A stretch of 64,000 bases of DNA from Capniomyces stellatus (lineage: Eukaryota > Kickxellomycota > Harpellomycetes > Harpellales > Legeriomycetaceae), in the NCBI GenBank assembly GCA_001661515.1, contig LUVW01000006.1, positions 528,832 to 592,831 on the forward strand. The letters are read 5' to 3'. The number at the start of each line of letters is the position of its first letter. The stretch's first letter is position 1. Shown here in pieces: positions 49,701 to 60,330 of this stretch. Position numbers and translations under genes: made by a program. Under the pieces are notes generated by a model. The model saw only the letters and a list, made by a program, of their open reading frames with translations, was not told the origin of the DNA and did not search any database.

Positions 49701-50495
49701 CCAATCACAAACAACTTTGTTAAAATGAACGTCATTATCATGGAAAATCTCTTTTACCGCAGAAACGTAACCCGCATCTTTGACCTCAAGGGCTCCATCA
49801 GTAACCGTCTAGTCGATATAGAAAACAAAAACAACAACACCACCACATCTTTACTTGGCCAAACCAACACATCTCACATTTCCTCATCAACCACCAACCC
49901 AACTCAAAACTCTGCCCCCCCTAACCCCCAAACCTCTAAAGCCTCCAAGCTATCCTCTGAAATCCCACCTATTCCTTTATCATCAACATTCCAAACCCCA
50001 CAAACCCCACAAACCTCTACATTTACTCAGCTCAACAGCCATCTACCCCCACTACCACCACATTCACCCCTTAATACCAACAACAGTAACAGTAACAACA
50101 ATTACACTTTGGCCAATGACAAGCCAAACATTGTACTTCAAGACGAAAACTTTATCCAAATCTACCAAAATAACCCCATATTCATAAGAAAACTCTCAAA
50201 GGAGTACCTACACGACGCCATTTGGAACGACTCCCTTTTCCTCTCCAAAGTTGACGTTATGGACTACTCTTTACTCTGCGGTATTGACGAGGACAAAAAC
50301 GAACTTGTTGTTGGCATTGTTGACTACATCCGCACCTACACCTGGGACAAAAAACTCGAGTCTTGGGCCAAAGACAGCATGTTCCTAAGACCCATGGGCA
50401 AAGAACCCACCATTATCTCTCCAAGAATGTACAAAAAACGCTTCCGCGACGCCATGGACAAATACTTTTGGATGTCTGTTGATAACTATGACTAG
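40735..50495 (+). CDS. FAB1: Phosphatidylinositol-3-phosphate 5-kinase FAB1/PIKfyve (very long)
   Basis: Makes PI(3,5)P2 on vacuolar and endosomal membranes. Exons 40735-41638, 41750-45148, 45264-47036 and 47161-50495 join in phase to give 3,136 residues, well above yeast Fab1 (2,278). Domains in order: FYVE finger (about 272-337; [10 protein letters not shown], split by intron 1), acidic low-complexity region, TCP1/chaperonin-like Fab1 domain (about 680-865), an Asn-Ser repeat (near 43,545-43,592), cysteine-rich CCR domain (about 1,005-1,240; [26 protein letters not shown]), about 1,500 residues of Ser/Asn/Lys/Thr-rich linker, then the lipid kinase (about 2,750-3,136). Kinase motifs are intact: [48 protein letters not shown] roughly 100-residue Ser/Thr/Pro/Asn insert (about 49,826-50,124) splits the kinase domain. 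The strand is G-rich early and C-rich late. Confidence 0.95.
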
Positions 50496-50987
50496 CACTC
50501 ATCCCTTGTTTTTTTTGTTTTTTTTTGTCTTTTTGTTTGTTTGTCTTTTTGTTTTCTTGTTTGTTTAGATTACTCAAAGGGTTTATGATGTTCCCCCTCT
50601 CCATTTCTGATATCTTTTTCTGGTTTTGTAGGTTGGTTATATTGGTTTAGCGGTCCAAACAGAATAAATTTAGAGTTAAATTCAAGTAAATGGAATAGAA
50701 TGGAATAAATAATTAAATAAGGTGATAAAAAAAATAATTAAAAAAAAAGTAGTGACTCGGCCCAGCTATTAAATAAACAATAAAAAAAATCAATAAAGAG
50801 AAAAAGGTGAAAAGGGGAAACGGGAAATGGATATATAAAACTAATCGGTCAACCAATTAGGTGATATTCCATCTTTTTTTTCTCTTCTTTTCTCGATCTT
50901 AATCTTATTGTTGCTATTTACCCCCCCCCCCCCCCCCCCCCCCNNNNNNNNNNNNNNNNNNNNNCCCCCCCCCCCCCCCTCACCCCT
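50496..50987. other. Convergent 3' region containing poly-C gap
   Basis: About 490 bases between the FAB1 and KH-protein stop codons. T-rich after FAB1, then A-rich, then the poly-C tract and N gap. No gene seen. Confidence 0.7.
50921..50979. repeat. Poly-C homopolymer interrupted by 21 N
   Basis: Twenty-three C (50,921-50,943), 21 N (50,944-50,964) and fifteen C (50,965-50,979), ending eight bases before the stop codon of the minus-strand KH protein gene. The Ns probably mark an unresolved homopolymer length. This is the longest G/C run in an otherwise AT-rich window. Confidence 0.95.
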
Positions 50988-52445
50988 TTATTCATCATGA
51001 ATTGACAAGTCATTCAAAGACTCCAAGTTGGCAGCCAGGCGAGCATTTGCAAGACGGCGTTCACGCTCAGCCTCCAATTGGCCATACAGCAAGTACAACG
51101 CCTTCTCGTTGCATTCTGGAGTTCCTGATATCGTAAACAGACGTTCGCCTGTTTCAGGATCTGATGTCTTGGCTATGGCTATTCTCGACCCACTAATACG
51201 CCTAATCTCAGTAATCCTTGTTCCCGCCTTCCCAATGATACACCCTACCATATCCCCAGGAATGGAAATCTCCTGGGTACGCATGTTCGCTGGCTCTTGG
51301 TAGTTATACTGGGGCTGTGTTGACACCGACTGCGACCTGAACCGGTTGTTCATCGTCAAGGAGCTGTTGAACATCTTGTACCCTGGTGGCTTTTGGTGCT
51401 CGCTGCTTCCTCCATAGTTGACGCTGCTTCTTGGTGGTACTGGCATTGACGACACCATGTAGTCCCGGTTGGTTCCCGCCAAAGCCGCCGATATTGTGTG
51501 CGAGCGCTGTCTTGTCAGGCCAACTGTGTTTGTCGCGTCCTTCTTGTCCTCGTCTTGGTAAGCAAAGTCAAACGGATCACGGTACGTGCTTACGTATGGG
51601 TTTGACAACGATGAAACTGTTGGCACTCTTGCTGCTGGGTTGTAAAGAACCGTCCCTACTCCACGCTCCCAATCCTCAATCAGGCACAGCCCAATCTCCC
51701 GGATCGCCTTTTTGGTCGATTCCACGTTTCCATGGATCTCAACCACGCGCTCCGTTGACTGTGGCAACATCTCCTTGGTAGCCACAAGCTTTGCCCCCGA
51801 AACCTCCTGGATATTCTTAATCTTCAACCCCTGTCTGCCAATAATCGTCCCCATAAGATTGTGCGAAATAAGAATTCTTACCACGCTGTTTGTGCCTTGG
51901 CCGTTTTCAGAAAACCCGTAGCTATTACCATTGCTGTTGTTGTTGTTGTTCAGGTTCTCTGTAAGTAAATGTGCCACTATCTCAAACGCTGATGTCACGT
52001 TGTCCAGCTTCCCTGTAGCCGAAAACACTCTGTCATGAACCCCTGGCACCACCTTGGAAACCCCTGCTCGAACATTCGCTGCCTCGCGAATATCTGCCAC
52101 AACACTCCCTCCCTTCCCAATAATTATTCCCGCCTCCTTTGTTGAAACCAACGCTCTAAGCGTAAGCTGCGTGTCTCTTGAGTTTGTTGACCCATTGCTA
52201 ACAACACCCGGGCTGCCTTCAAACGACTTTGAAACATCTTCATCTGAGTCTGATGGTTGTGGAAACGCTGATTTCTTCTGGAAAGCTCCATAGATTGACT
52301 GTTGTCTTTGCTCATCAAAGCTCAGGATCTCTTCTCCATTGTGCTCCTCAATACGACTTGCACTCTCCTCATTGCTGATGTTTTGTAAAAAGGACATTCT
52401 TCTTTTTTTTCTACTTTTTTCTTTGTTTCTACTGTTATTAACCAT
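50988..52445 (-). CDS. Three-KH-domain RNA-binding protein (PCBP/Hek2/Rnc1-like)
   Basis: An intronless 485-residue protein with three KH domains, each with its RNA-gripping GxxG loop: KH1 GIIIGKGG, KH2 GTIIGRQG, KH3 GCIIGKAG. This arrangement (two KH domains together, a linker of about 150 residues, then the third KH near the C-terminus) matches the PCBP/hnRNP K group and its fungal relatives Hek2, Pbp2 and Rnc1, which bind C-rich mRNA and control stability or translation. The N-terminus is acidic and Ser-rich with a basic RKKRR patch near residue 14; the inter-KH linker is Ser/Tyr/Asn-rich with an RQRSHTIS site of the basophilic-kinase type. ATG 52,445 was chosen over an upstream TTG. Which paralog it is cannot be decided without alignment. 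Confidence 0.9.
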   Translation of the reverse strand: MVNNSRNKEKSRKKRRMSFLQNISNEESASRIEEHNGEEILSFDEQRQQSIYGAFQKKSAFPQPSDSDEDVSKSFEGSPGVVSNGSTNSRDTQLTLRALVSTKEAGIIIGKGGSVVADIREAANVRAGVSKVVPGVHDRVFSATGKLDNVTSAFEIVAHLLTENLNNNNNSNGNSYGFSENGQGTNSVVRILISHNLMGTIIGRQGLKIKNIQEVSGAKLVATKEMLPQSTERVVEIHGNVESTKKAIREIGLCLIEDWERGVGTVLYNPAARVPTVSSLSNPYVSTYRDPFDFAYQDEDKKDATNTVGLTRQRSHTISAALAGTNRDYMVSSMPVPPRSSVNYGGSSEHQKPPGYKMFNSSLTMNNRFRSQSVSTQPQYNYQEPANMRTQEISIPGDMVGCIIGKAGTRITEIRRISGSRIAIAKTSDPETGERLFTISGTPECNEKALYLLYGQLEAERERRLANARLAANLESLNDLSIHDE

Positions 52446-55400
52446 CAATTATGTGTTAGTTAAGGGTTTCGCATATTATAATACCCAGCAAAGTACAGCC
52501 CTATCATATTTACTTGGATTAACCCCTAAATATATCAACTTACTTTGTGTCCTACTTGTCTATTTCCAATTGTGAGTTCAAGATTACTGCTTTTATTATT
52601 GACAAAAATAAACTGTATATCTATCTTGTATCCAGCTCTTTTTTTTGTATGTGAGGTTTTTCTTAGACTACTTTAGATTTATTTTTTTTATAGAATTGAT
52701 AAAAACAAGTGTTGTAATCTTTAGATGTAGCTAGTAGATTTCAGATTTTCAAGGTTTGGTACTGGGACTCGATCGTTGAGAAAAAGCGGTTGGTGAAATA
52801 AATATTAAAGGGCGCGAGATTGTAGAAATCTAGACTCTGCTTTATTTGTATGTTATTTATAACGAAACTTGAGCAACAATATTGTACACTGGATTTATAG
52901 GGCTAGGATTGCGTTAGCTTAAATAAATGGGTCTTGTTTTCCGATTTGTTAGAGTTTGTTATTATTTACAAAAAAAAAAATAGAAAGAATGAGTTGAATT
53001 AGAAAAGCAAAGTAGATTTAATTAGAACAATATGCTAAATAAAAAAAAGATATATTTACTAACTCCTTAACGATAAAAGGCACTGTTACGACTATTGGTA
53101 ATTTATTTTGTATATATAAATATTCTTAATTGCCCAAGAAGAAAAAAAACTGCTCTTTTCTATCCCACCAAATTCAGATTACGTCTATGTCGTTCCTCTT
53201 GAATCTTTACATAACAGCCGACCTCTGAAATTAAATCCCAGTATTTGCTTTTATCATTTACAAGCAAATAGCTGAAAATGGACCGGAAATCGCGACACTT
53301 TAGCTCTCGACCAAACGAACGTTTTACTTTCAATCTTCCTCACTGAAACTCTTTGCTTTTTCGCCCTTTTCCCAAACTATTTGCTACATCCATCCCTTTT
53401 CATATTTTCGTTTTAATAACCAAAATCCTTCAAAACTTTGTTATCCACTTTAGCAAGGTCGCATTTCCATTTGCTGATTCTATGTTTTTTTGGAATTTGG
53501 CTTTTTAACCCTTAGATCTTTTTTTTTTCTTCTTTTTTCTTTTATATACTTTTACAACACAAACCAATAGCTAAATGTGGTTGAATTGGTTTACTTAATA
53601 GAGCCGATTCATCAACTTTTTAATAAACCAACACCTTGATGTTTCGACTAAACTGTGTCATGAGTTCCTTGATTTTTTTTCTATTTTTTTTATTGAATCC
53701 TTGATTTTATTTATTTGTTTTCTTTTTCTTTTTATTCCCTCCTATTCTTTTTTTTTATACTTGGCTATTTATTATACTTTGATTCCTTTTACTATTGCTT
53801 GTTTTTAATTTACCTAGCTTGATTTTAATTGGCCCAATACTATTTCTAACAACTTCAGTAATTTGCCTTGATTTGCTGCAGCCAAAATCGATTCACCTTT
53901 ATTGATTTCTTCTCTCTCATTCGTCTGATCTTGCACTCTTTTCCGGTCATACTGGCACTGGGGATTTCCAAACTTACTAGCACACTCCAGTCACTATAAA
54001 TTAATTCACCCATTTAAATACCCAATAAATATTAATTGGCAGGTTTTATAAACTCTAAATCGTAATTGGACCGGTTCATTTGCTTTTTGTCAACCACCGT
54101 ATTTAGTGGACCAAAAGTAAAAGTAATCCCTCTTTTACCACCCTCTCTTGATTCCAAGCTTTTTTTTTTCCCTCAACTTTGCTCTCTACCCATTACTGCC
54201 ATTATTCGCTACACTAACTAATTAATCACTACAAACGCGCTTTCATATTTCGCATTTTTAAACCAAACTTGCATCATCACACACAACACCTGTAGTGAGA
54301 GGTAGCCCAATAGTACAATGCCAAATTTTATGGGACACCCCCCTTGGACATAATGCAATGTATTACAAATATTGGTAACCCTCTGAAGAGCTACTAGACA
54401 CCAACAACGCTGTTTAGGAAACCTTATCTTAAACTGTCAACGTTATATTACGCCCTTTTTCATGTACATATATATACCATATTAGAATTTAAGTTTCACT
54501 TTTGTATGTATATGGCTGGTCTTACTCCTATTCCGATAGATTTTTCTTTTATCTCTGCTCGTGATTCGCTTAGTTGAGGGGAAATCCTTTGTTTTTTAGC
54601 AATACTAATCACCATCTCTTGTGTCAATCCCGTCTTGTAATATCCATACGCTTCTGATTCAGCTTTGGAGAATTGCTACATTTAAATATTTTACATTACT
54701 AAATAATAATTCATCTTGCAATAATATCTATACATATATACAAGTTACTCGTTCAATACCTATTTGTCAGAAGTTAGGTTTACGCTGTACACAAGGGCGT
54801 ACTTTTTTTTTATAGTGATCTTTAAAATGGCCAAGACCAACGATCATCAACTCGATAGAACCACGTTTTCTATTAAACACAAACCTTTTACAAGCATGTT
54901 CAACACTTTACACATTTATACCTCTTTTATTCACTATATTATATTTTTTATCTTCCACTTTTTACTCTTTACTTTTTACTCTTTACTTTTTACTCTTTAC
55001 TTTTTTACTTTGACACTAGTCAAATATCAATATAATGTTAATACATGTTAACAAGTGGTTATACAGTTGTATGGATACAGTATGTACGGCATCAACACTG
55101 TCATCAATCGAAACACGCCATGTGTGTTCAAAGGTGCTTGTAAAACCAACCCTATATTATTGTTGGGATTTAGCCAAACCAGCCTTTTTTATCCTCATAG
55201 AAATAGGTACACAATTTTCCAACTCGGTATATATGCTGCAACCATACATTCATTCTGAATTGGATTGTGCAAACCTGATTATGCACTATACTATGTATAG
55301 TGAGGATTTGCAACCTTTGAGGTAAACTTTAAATAGCAATATTAATTAATATAATTATTATCCAAAAAAGACGATACACTTAAATAACAGCATTTAATAA

Positions 55401-56485
55401 TGTTGCTGAGGAGGCGAACAATAATCCCAGCTCTTGTAAAGTCAATTATATAAACAAAAACTGGTTCAAGTAAAAGTTGGTTTGGTTGTACTTAATTTCA
55501 AGTTATTCTAAAAAGGTTGTGAGTAATACAAAATTGATATAATCTGACATTGATTTGGAGAACAATTGAGCTGTTTATTTATATCAGTGTTATATGCTCG
55601 AAGGAAATCTACTTTTCCATTTTTAACTGGGTTATGTAGCATTAGAGCACTTTTGCTTAGATTTTATTGGAGATTTTGCATCAAATGCAATAAAGTGACA
55701 TTTTGCTTCGAATAAACAATGGAGTTTAAAATTAGTTTGGTTGGAGATCTACCTAGAGTTGAATTCCGAGTAGAAAAGCCAATCAAACGCTAGATTATAT
55801 GTACACCCAATGACCCATTTATGCTAGCAGACTGCATTAAGGGAAAAAACGAAAAGCAAAGAGTGGTTGTGTTTAGTAGCACTAATTGATGCTTTTTTGA
55901 ATAATGCATTAAATTAGACAGATGTGCAGCACTATTAATAGATATGTTATACCTTTTTATTGCAGCGAATATATTTTTTGTGTTGCTGATATTTAGGCAA
56001 CAATTGAAATTGGCTCGATTAAATAGCAAATAATCTACAAAATGAAGTGGAAAAAAAGCAATTGTGCTGGAATAAAACATACATCAATCACCTTACTCTA
56101 CCAAACAAAATACAACCATCTTTTTCTCTTAAAAAACAAGACTAAATCCTCTTATTCGAATTTGGAAACTAAATAACATTGTTGCTCCGTACGTAAAACA
56201 GGAATTAAAGTAAATTTCAAGGTAATTCCATTTAGTTATCCACAAATAACAATGCAGGCTTATAAAACACCATTGCTTTATTTTAGAGCAGTGTGAATCA
56301 TCACACAATTGCTAATAGAGCTGGTATAAAGCCGCCAGGGACTATTTTAAACAGCGTCATGCCCTGCTGCATTATGCGGGCTTGTATGTATAAATGAATG
56401 TGGATGCATTGATGGGGAATTTACAAAGTGTATATACAAAGAAAATGAAACTAAGACATGGTTGTATCAATCTCCTTAATTTCAG
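52446..56485. other. Large region without recognisable gene (4 kb)
   Basis: The longest gene-free stretch. It is AT-rich with many T-runs. Open frames at 54,764-55,051 and in two overlapping frames at 55,035-55,325 are the only candidates; one contains a GACKTNPILLLGFSQ-like stretch, but I recognise no family and find no consistent exon structure. A decayed gene, a non-coding RNA or plain intergenic DNA are all possible. Confidence 0.4.
54959..55004. repeat. TTTTTACTCTTTAC tandem repeat
   Basis: Just over three consecutive copies of a 14-base pyrimidine-rich unit TTTTTACTCTTTAC on the plus strand, ending in a longer T-run. Simple-sequence origin is likely. Confidence 0.75.
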
Positions 56486-57824
56486 ATGGCTGATAAACAT
56501 GATGATCTCATACCAACAACCACGGAAGGGTACCAGGTTGGAGAAAAGAAAACTCTAGAAGAGTACGAGAAATTGGATAGCAACGATGAATCCTTGAATA
56601 AGTGGAAGGCTTCTTTGGGTTTGGACAAGGCCAAGGGTAAGAGTGCCAAATTACAGCCAACATGGCTATAGATACGAGGGCCTTTTGGATGTATTTTTTT
56701 GGATGCACAGGAAAAAATCAAGACAGAAGCTAACACAGTTTCAAATTTGTATGAAAATGTAGTCGTTTCACCAACTGATGATCCACGTAAAGTAGTGGTA
56801 ATTGCATTGGTATTGGAAGTTGGGGATAGGGAAGACGTGATTCTTGACGTTTCAACAAAAGGTAAATACAAAGCCAAGTAATAATAAAACCGACAGTCAA
56901 AGCTGAATACAGCATCTGAAAAAAAAGACAAACTATGCTTTGGCCAACCGGAAAATATTAACAAACATCACTGGGCTGCATAAACATCCACGCTAATAGA
57001 AAATATTGACAAGTTGAAGAGTCACCCACTTGTAATAAAAGAAGGGATTAACTACAGATTCAAAATCCGCTTCAAGTAAGAAACGCTTTGCTATCATTTT
57101 TGTGCTTCATTTAGAAATAGATTAATCGCATACCTAGCAACATACCATTTGTTTTAAGCATTCTTTCACTTTAATTCCTTTTTTAAAAAGTTAAACTAAA
57201 TTGGTTTCCAATTATAGGGTCCAGCACGATGTGATCTCAGGACTCAAATATCTACAAGCAGTTAAGCGTGCTGGAGTAACAGGTAAATACTTTTCTTTCT
57301 TACAATACTTTTTGACCAAAAGAAGTGGTACCAAGCAAACTTGACAGGAAAGAAACGAGAGGCCTTACGGGTTTGATATTATATACTTTGTTATTAGTTG
57401 ACCGTACCGAAGAAATGTTGGGAAGTTATGGACCTTCTGACGAGGTGTACGAAAAGAAGGTAAGTGTAGTCATCGATGTTGATGTTGATGTTGATGTTGA
57501 TATCTCTTCTAGTAATATTCCACCTTTGACCAATTCCCTTAATTGACAATACACACACGCAAATGTAGTTCTTGCCAGAGGAGGCTCCATCAGGCATGCT
57601 TGCTCGAGGAAAATACAACGTCAAGGTAAATAGGAATACTTCAGTATATTGAAAAACTACTTTTATCCAACTACCAAAATACAAGAAAAACATACACTCG
57701 GACTGAACCCAATCTAACACGGATAATTGATGTGATGTAAATGTAGAGCAAGTTTATTGACGACGACAAGATCGTACATCTGGAGTGGTCATGGGTTATG
57801 GAGATCAAAAAGAACTGGAGTTAG
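56486..57824 (+). CDS. RDI1: Rho GDP-dissociation inhibitor (seven exons)
   Basis: Extracts prenylated Rho/Cdc42 GTPases from membranes and holds them inactive in the cytosol. Seven exons, 56486-56636, 56727-56861, 57000-57075, 57218-57282, 57398-57459, 57569-57625 and 57747-57824, give 207 residues. The N-terminal regulatory arm has KKTLEEYEKLDSNDESLNKW, close to the fungal form. The immunoglobulin-like prenyl-binding domain shows DPRKVVVIALVLEV, LVIKEGINYRFKIRF, HDVISGLKYLQ, MLGSYGPSDEVYEKK, PEEAPSGMLARGKYNVKSKF and DDDK..HLEW. For exon 2 a nearer AG (after GCACAG) breaks frame; the AG at 56,725-56,726 (AAGACAG) restores it. Intron 5 contains a GATGTT hexamer repeat (about 57,475-57,501). 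Confidence 0.93.
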
Positions 57825-58151
57825 GTGTATACAATATTCCCTGCTTAATAGCTGAACATAAACGTCGTCACCAGCTTGATTTCGACGTTAATTGACTATT
57901 TGTCATTTTCCAAACTTACTATTATTATTTTTTATAAAAAGGCGAAATATAAAAAAATAAAATAAAAAATTTACTTTAAAATTGTGTTCGAGGTTTTTTC
58001 TTCTTATTTTTTCTTATTTTTTATTATTGATTTTTATTTTTATTTAAATAAATAAAATAAATAAATAATATCTGTATATCTTTTAATGTATTTTAGTTAG
58101 TTGGGTTTATAAAAAGTAAGTATTGTTTGAGGCTTGCAGCCAAGCGATGCT
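57825..58151. other. Spacer between convergent genes
   Basis: About 330 bases, more than 80% A/T by eye, between the Rho-GDI and bL12m stops. No gene seen. Confidence 0.6.
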
Positions 58152-59196
58152 TTATTCCAAAACAATGGTGGCACCCAGCGCTTCTAGAGTGGCCTTGATC
58201 TTTTCGGCCTCCTCCTTAGGAACGTTCTCTCTTATAACTTTAGGTGCCTCCTCGACAAACTTCTTGGCAGCTACCAAGTTGAGATTTGGAAGCAAAGCTT
58301 TAACCTCGCGAATGACTTTAGCCTTTTGTGTTGGATCAAACTTGTCAAGTTTAACAGTATATTCGGATTTCTCGATAGCCTTTTCCTAAAAACGCAAAAG
58401 CAATAAAAAAAAGTCAGAAAAGAGGCAGAAAAGAGATGTGGTGTTAGCTACAAACTCGAATATTGACGTGTAAATTTCAGTAATATATCACAGAATAAAT
58501 AAATAATAAATAAAAATAAAGCTGTATTTTAACAAGCCACTTGTATCTGCTGATTTTACCTCTACTGGGGCTGCTGCGTCGTTTGCACCAGTGCTTGCTG
58601 GTCCTGCTGCGACCTGGATTGCCTCGGTAATGTTAAATCTTGACTATATACAGCAATGTAGTTAAACATCAGTATCAGTCCCAGTTCCGGTGCTTGTATT
58701 AGTGTCAGTACTGGCTAGGATGTATCCTACGTTAAACTATTACACTGACTCAGGCCACAAAAGATTACAAATGAAATTTATTGTCACTACTATTTTACCT
58801 TGATTGCGTCAACGAGCTGGGAGGTTTCAATCAAAGTTAGCTTTGAAATCTCATCAACAATAGAAACAATTTTTGGGCTCAAATTAGCGGCCTGTGAGTT
58901 CTTTGGGGGTTCAATAGGCTGGGTAGAAGCTTCGAAAGAAACCGAGGAGCTGTGGATACACACTCTTTGAGCCTTGAAAGCACCTCTTGAGATTGATGGT
59001 GTAAATCTGCTTGCTAATTTTAATCCTCTAATCTATTTATTTTAATCAAATCAAATCGTTAATAAGATTTGTTGAGATGGCATTCCGATCTAAGCAATGT
59101 TTCACTAGATTCGATACAAATACATGCAGATATATACATGCACCGTATAAGTGTAGTGATCTTGGAACGGGCTGTGTTTTTTTTTTACTCAAACAT
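58152..59196 (-). CDS. MRPL12: Mitochondrial ribosomal protein bL12m
   Basis: Stalk protein of the mitochondrial large subunit that recruits translation factors. Three exons are secure: about 59027-58799, 58643-58560 and 58385-58152. The N-terminal part has a presequence-like stretch (LASRFTPSISRGAF). A dimerisation helix region follows (IVDEISKLTLIETSQLVDAIK), then an Ala/Gly/Pro hinge (AAGPASTGANDAAAPVE). The C-terminal domain contains YTVKLDKFDPTQKAKVIREV and KFVEEAPKVIRENVPKEEAEKIKATLEALGA, matching bacterial L7/L12. The start is less certain: an 8-nt first exon (59196-59189, ATG TTT GA) spliced to 59,027 gives 184 residues in frame. An alternative ATG at about 59,313 would need a poor donor. 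Confidence 0.85.
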
Positions 59197-60247
59197 CTTC
59201 GATCTCCAAAAGTATCAAATTGTTGGTTGTTTTTTACTTTTTGATTTTCCCTGACTAAAAACCAATCAAGCGACTTAACATCCGGCGAGTGTATATTTTC
59301 TGGATCATTTCTTCCGGGAGTAAAATCTTTTTGTTAAAAACAACAAGCAGATTTCGACTCTATTTTTTATCTCGAAGCTTTGTGCTCAATGATTGATCAA
59401 TCTATTCTGATTCTGCCCTTCCCTTTTCTTATCATTGTCAAAAAATCTGTTTAAATAATCAGGACTGTGCTTACCATTTTTCTTATTAGTATAGCTCTGT
59501 TGTCTGGTGTATTCCTGTTTTTTTACTTTTTGACTTTTAAAAGTAGAGGTAATGCTAAAAAGGAGTTGCAATTAAAAAAAAAATTAAAAAAAGGTAACCT
59601 AAAATCCAAATTCAACACCTTGGGTAAACTTACTTTATTTTGCTCTTGCTTTTAAAATAAAAAAATAAATCAGCCCTTCTATCCAAATCAAATTTATTTT
59701 ACATTTACCATTAAACATAAGCGATCTTTGAGGGAATAATAAAGCCTATAGAAAAAAAAATTAAATTAAAACCAAATTGAAAAAAAAATGGTTAGTTTAT
59801 CTTTTTTTTTTTTACTTATCACTCAATATTTTTGCAGACTAGTTATTGGTCCAATCAAATCAGTTTTGATAATGAGTATGCCATTTTAGTTGGAAAATTT
59901 TCCAACTTTGCCATTTACATCAAGCTTGCTTTGTTAGCCTTGCTGCCTTGAACCTTTAAAAGGAAACACATAGTTTGTATACACTATTTAAAGCAGTGTG
60001 AATAAACCTAAAGAGACTAGGGGGTCGGACAAAGCATCTTTCAACTAACGAGTGTTGAATGATAATCCAGCAAATCTGTAACGAGGTTAGAACCGTTGAA
60101 TAGACTAATCCATCAAGCCAAACATAAAAGCGTGATGCTAAATATAAAAGTGTGATTCTAACTGTGAAACTTATCCCAAAGTCAAAGAAACATAAAAAAA
60201 AGGTCGTATGTGTTATATTAAACTTTGATCAAAAAAGATCAAAAAAT
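59197..60247. other. Gene-free spacer
   Basis: About 1 kb, AT-rich, between bL12m and tRNA-Leu. Short Lys/Phe-rich frames only. An ATG-led plus/minus search gave no coding candidate except the alternative bL12m start near 59,313. Confidence 0.5.
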
Positions 60248-60330
60248 TGATTAGAGTGGGATTTGAACCCACGCCTCCGGAGAGACCGCGGCCTTAACGC
60301 GGCGCCTTAGACCAACTCGGCCATCTAACC
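60248..60330 (-). tRNA. tRNA-Leu (anticodon AAG)
   Basis: An 83-nt class II tRNA on the minus strand: acceptor GGTTAGA pairs with TCTAATC, the D arm contains GGCCGAGTTGGTCTAAGGC, the anticodon stem CCGCG/CGCGG holds loop TTAAGGC (anticodon AAG), and a long variable arm (about 14 nt) precedes a GTGGG..CCCAC T arm. Discriminator base is A. No intron. Confidence 0.96.

Noticed and set aside
54764..55051. 95-codon plus-strand frame with hydrophobic C-terminus
   Set aside because: Hydrophobic part is the TTTTTACTC repeat translated; no homology recognised.
56500..56964. 160-codon minus-strand frame opposite Rho-GDI exons 1-2
   Set aside because: Sense strand has the Rho-GDI exons with family motifs; antisense is a shadow.
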